This document shows, piece by piece, positions 62,670 to 64,000 of a stretch of DNA of 64,000 nucleotides; position 1 is the first letter of the stretch; each line of letters begins with the position of its first letter. The translations under genes were made by a program, and so were the position numbers. This DNA is from Vitellaria paradoxa. Taxonomy: Eukaryota > Streptophyta > Magnoliopsida > Ericales > Sapotaceae. The notes beneath the pieces were generated by a model. That model searched no databases. It had not been told where the DNA came from and was given only the letters and a program-made list of their open reading frames with translations. The stretch is taken from NCBI GenBank assembly GCA_019916065.1, contig CM034234.1, forward strand, positions 2,490,963 to 2,554,962, read 5' to 3'.

Positions 62670-62816
62670 GTGTGTTTGAAGTAATAAAAAGTGAGAAAAA
62701 ATGAGATAAAGTGAGAAAAGTTGTGAGTTCATAATACGTATAGTGAAATAAAAAGTTAATATATTAGAAGTTTTTAATTATTTTTTTTTTTTTTTTTTGT
62801 AGATACCAAACGATGC
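62670..62816. mobile_element. MITE, GTGCGTTTG-terminus family, copy 5 (reverse orientation)
   Basis: Starts 'gtgtgtttgaagtaataaaa' and ends 'taccaaacgatgcc'. The interior 'gagttcataatacgtatagt' matches copy 4 closely. Confidence 0.65.
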
Positions 62817-64000
62817 CTATATAGATAGCACTAGGTTCATGAATTATTGCTTGCATCTAAACTTTACTCAAAACGGGATGCAATGGGCTTAATCCCATTC
62901 AAGTTAGACATAAGAATTGTTAAATATCATTATGGTCCAACGAGAATCTTAAAATAAAAAACACTTGAATCTGCAATAAACTATATAATGCTTAAATAAA
63001 ACAATAATTTAAACGCGCAATATACTTGAAATTTATTAAAATTGACAAAGATAACATATTTACAGAACTAGAAAATAGAACAAATCGTGAGAATGATCGA
63101 TATTGTATCTTTACATAATTATCCCCAAAAAAAAAGATATTGTATCTTTACATGGTTTAATTAATTAAACTGGAGTTGAAGATTCAAACAGCTTAGTTTT
63201 GATTGTAAACAATTGAACTAACCTAATTATACAACAACTGGACTTAACCTATGTAGTAAAAACAAAAAACAGTCATATGGTTTTCACAAGCTACATTCCA
63301 TCAGTTGATGGTGGTAAGTTGTTATGATGTATTATCTTTTCAATAACTAATTCTTTATCTCTCTCTCTCTCTCTCTTTTCATCATTAATAGAACTTTTTG
63401 AGGAACATTACAGAACATCAGATGATAGCCTTTTAGGGGAAAAATAGAGAATTAAAAAAAGGGAGCAATTCAACACTTCCTTTTCATGAATTACTACTCT
63501 TTTTTCTTTGTTTCATCTTTAATATTTCCTTTTTCACAAGTAAAAGATCAACATGGAGCCCTTAGTCGAGGCTATAATGCAATGAATAGTCCACCTATAT
63601 GGATCTCAACATGCACTTAAAAGCAACATAAGCTTTGAAAAAGGCCTACTTTTTTTGGTAATATCAATTGATTTAATTAATGTCACTGTATATTGGTAGG
63701 CAGATGATGGTATCGATGAATTATACGATTCAGCAACCAAAAAAAGTTGCTCGTATGTTGCTTATCTCACCTACCCAAATGATGTAAAGGATGGCGGATT
63801 AATTAATTAATTAATTCGACAGACTTGGGCATATCTACCTAACAAGGCACCTCCAATTAACCATTGAAAGTTTCAAGACTACTTATGGAGCTGATAGTTG
63901 CACAGTATTAATTAATTCCTACCTTGGATGACAACCCCCATAAAAAATACATACCCTTCTGTTAACTGTTGTCAATTTTTTTTTCATCTTCATCTGTCGC

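Larger units (their letters stand above)
60571..64000. other. Upstream of the laccase gene and right edge, no further gene
   Basis: AT-rich non-coding DNA with a poly-T tract (60847-60875), (GA)n at 61641-61658 and 62371-62388, (AT)n at 62058-62080, a MITE at 62670-62816 and a (CT)n at 63358-63374. The ORFs here are short and unrecognised. Confidence 0.5.

Overview
The window looks like nuclear DNA of a woody eudicot. It is AT-rich, with long introns bounded by GT...AG and poly-pyrimidine acceptors, abundant (GA/CT)n, (AT)n and (TTA)n microsatellites, and many decayed plant transposons (copia LTRs, a tRNA-type SINE, hAT and Mutator-like fold-back elements, a LINE tail). No species can be named from sequence alone.

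Six genes can be supported. From left to right: (1) the 3' seven exons of a TRM7/FTSJ1-type tRNA 2'-O-methyltransferase (+, about 1409-5673, 5' end outside the window); (2) a short single-exon Ser-rich 'josephin-like' type protein (-, 8068-8475); (3) an eleven-exon SQD2-like sulfoquinovosyl transferase (+, 20557-26592), complete from a start that lacks a clear transit peptide, with two PHR1-type motifs upstream; (4) a BAHD acyltransferase (-, 30009-31420) whose two conserved halves lie in different frames, with the shift placed near 30675-30681; (5) a two-exon DIVARICATA-type MYB factor (-, 49133-50332); (6) a six-exon LAC4-like laccase (-, 57075-60456) carrying a near-perfect miR397 complementary site. 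These are ordinary dispersed plant genes. No operon or biosynthetic cluster links them, although the laccase, the BAHD enzyme and possibly the MYB factor could all touch secondary metabolism or the cell wall.

The space between genes is mostly transposon-derived. Elements with readable boundaries are: a coding-free copia-type LTR element (33147-34580, TSD AATAT); a solo LTR (39289-39708, TSD TTTAT); a deleted LTR retroelement nested in a fold-back element (41731-42827 inside 41489-42860) with a related un-nested fold-back copy at 40356-40608; a minus-strand SINE (52474-52726) with a 16-bp TSD; a hAT-like fold-back element (28813-29270); and a dispersed small MITE family ending in GTGCGTTTG-type termini. 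I see no CRISPR, tRNA or rRNA genes, and no clearly new biological system. The points most worth checking are the transit-peptide question in the SQD2-like gene, the frameshift in the BAHD gene, the miR397 site, and the nested and non-autonomous transposons.
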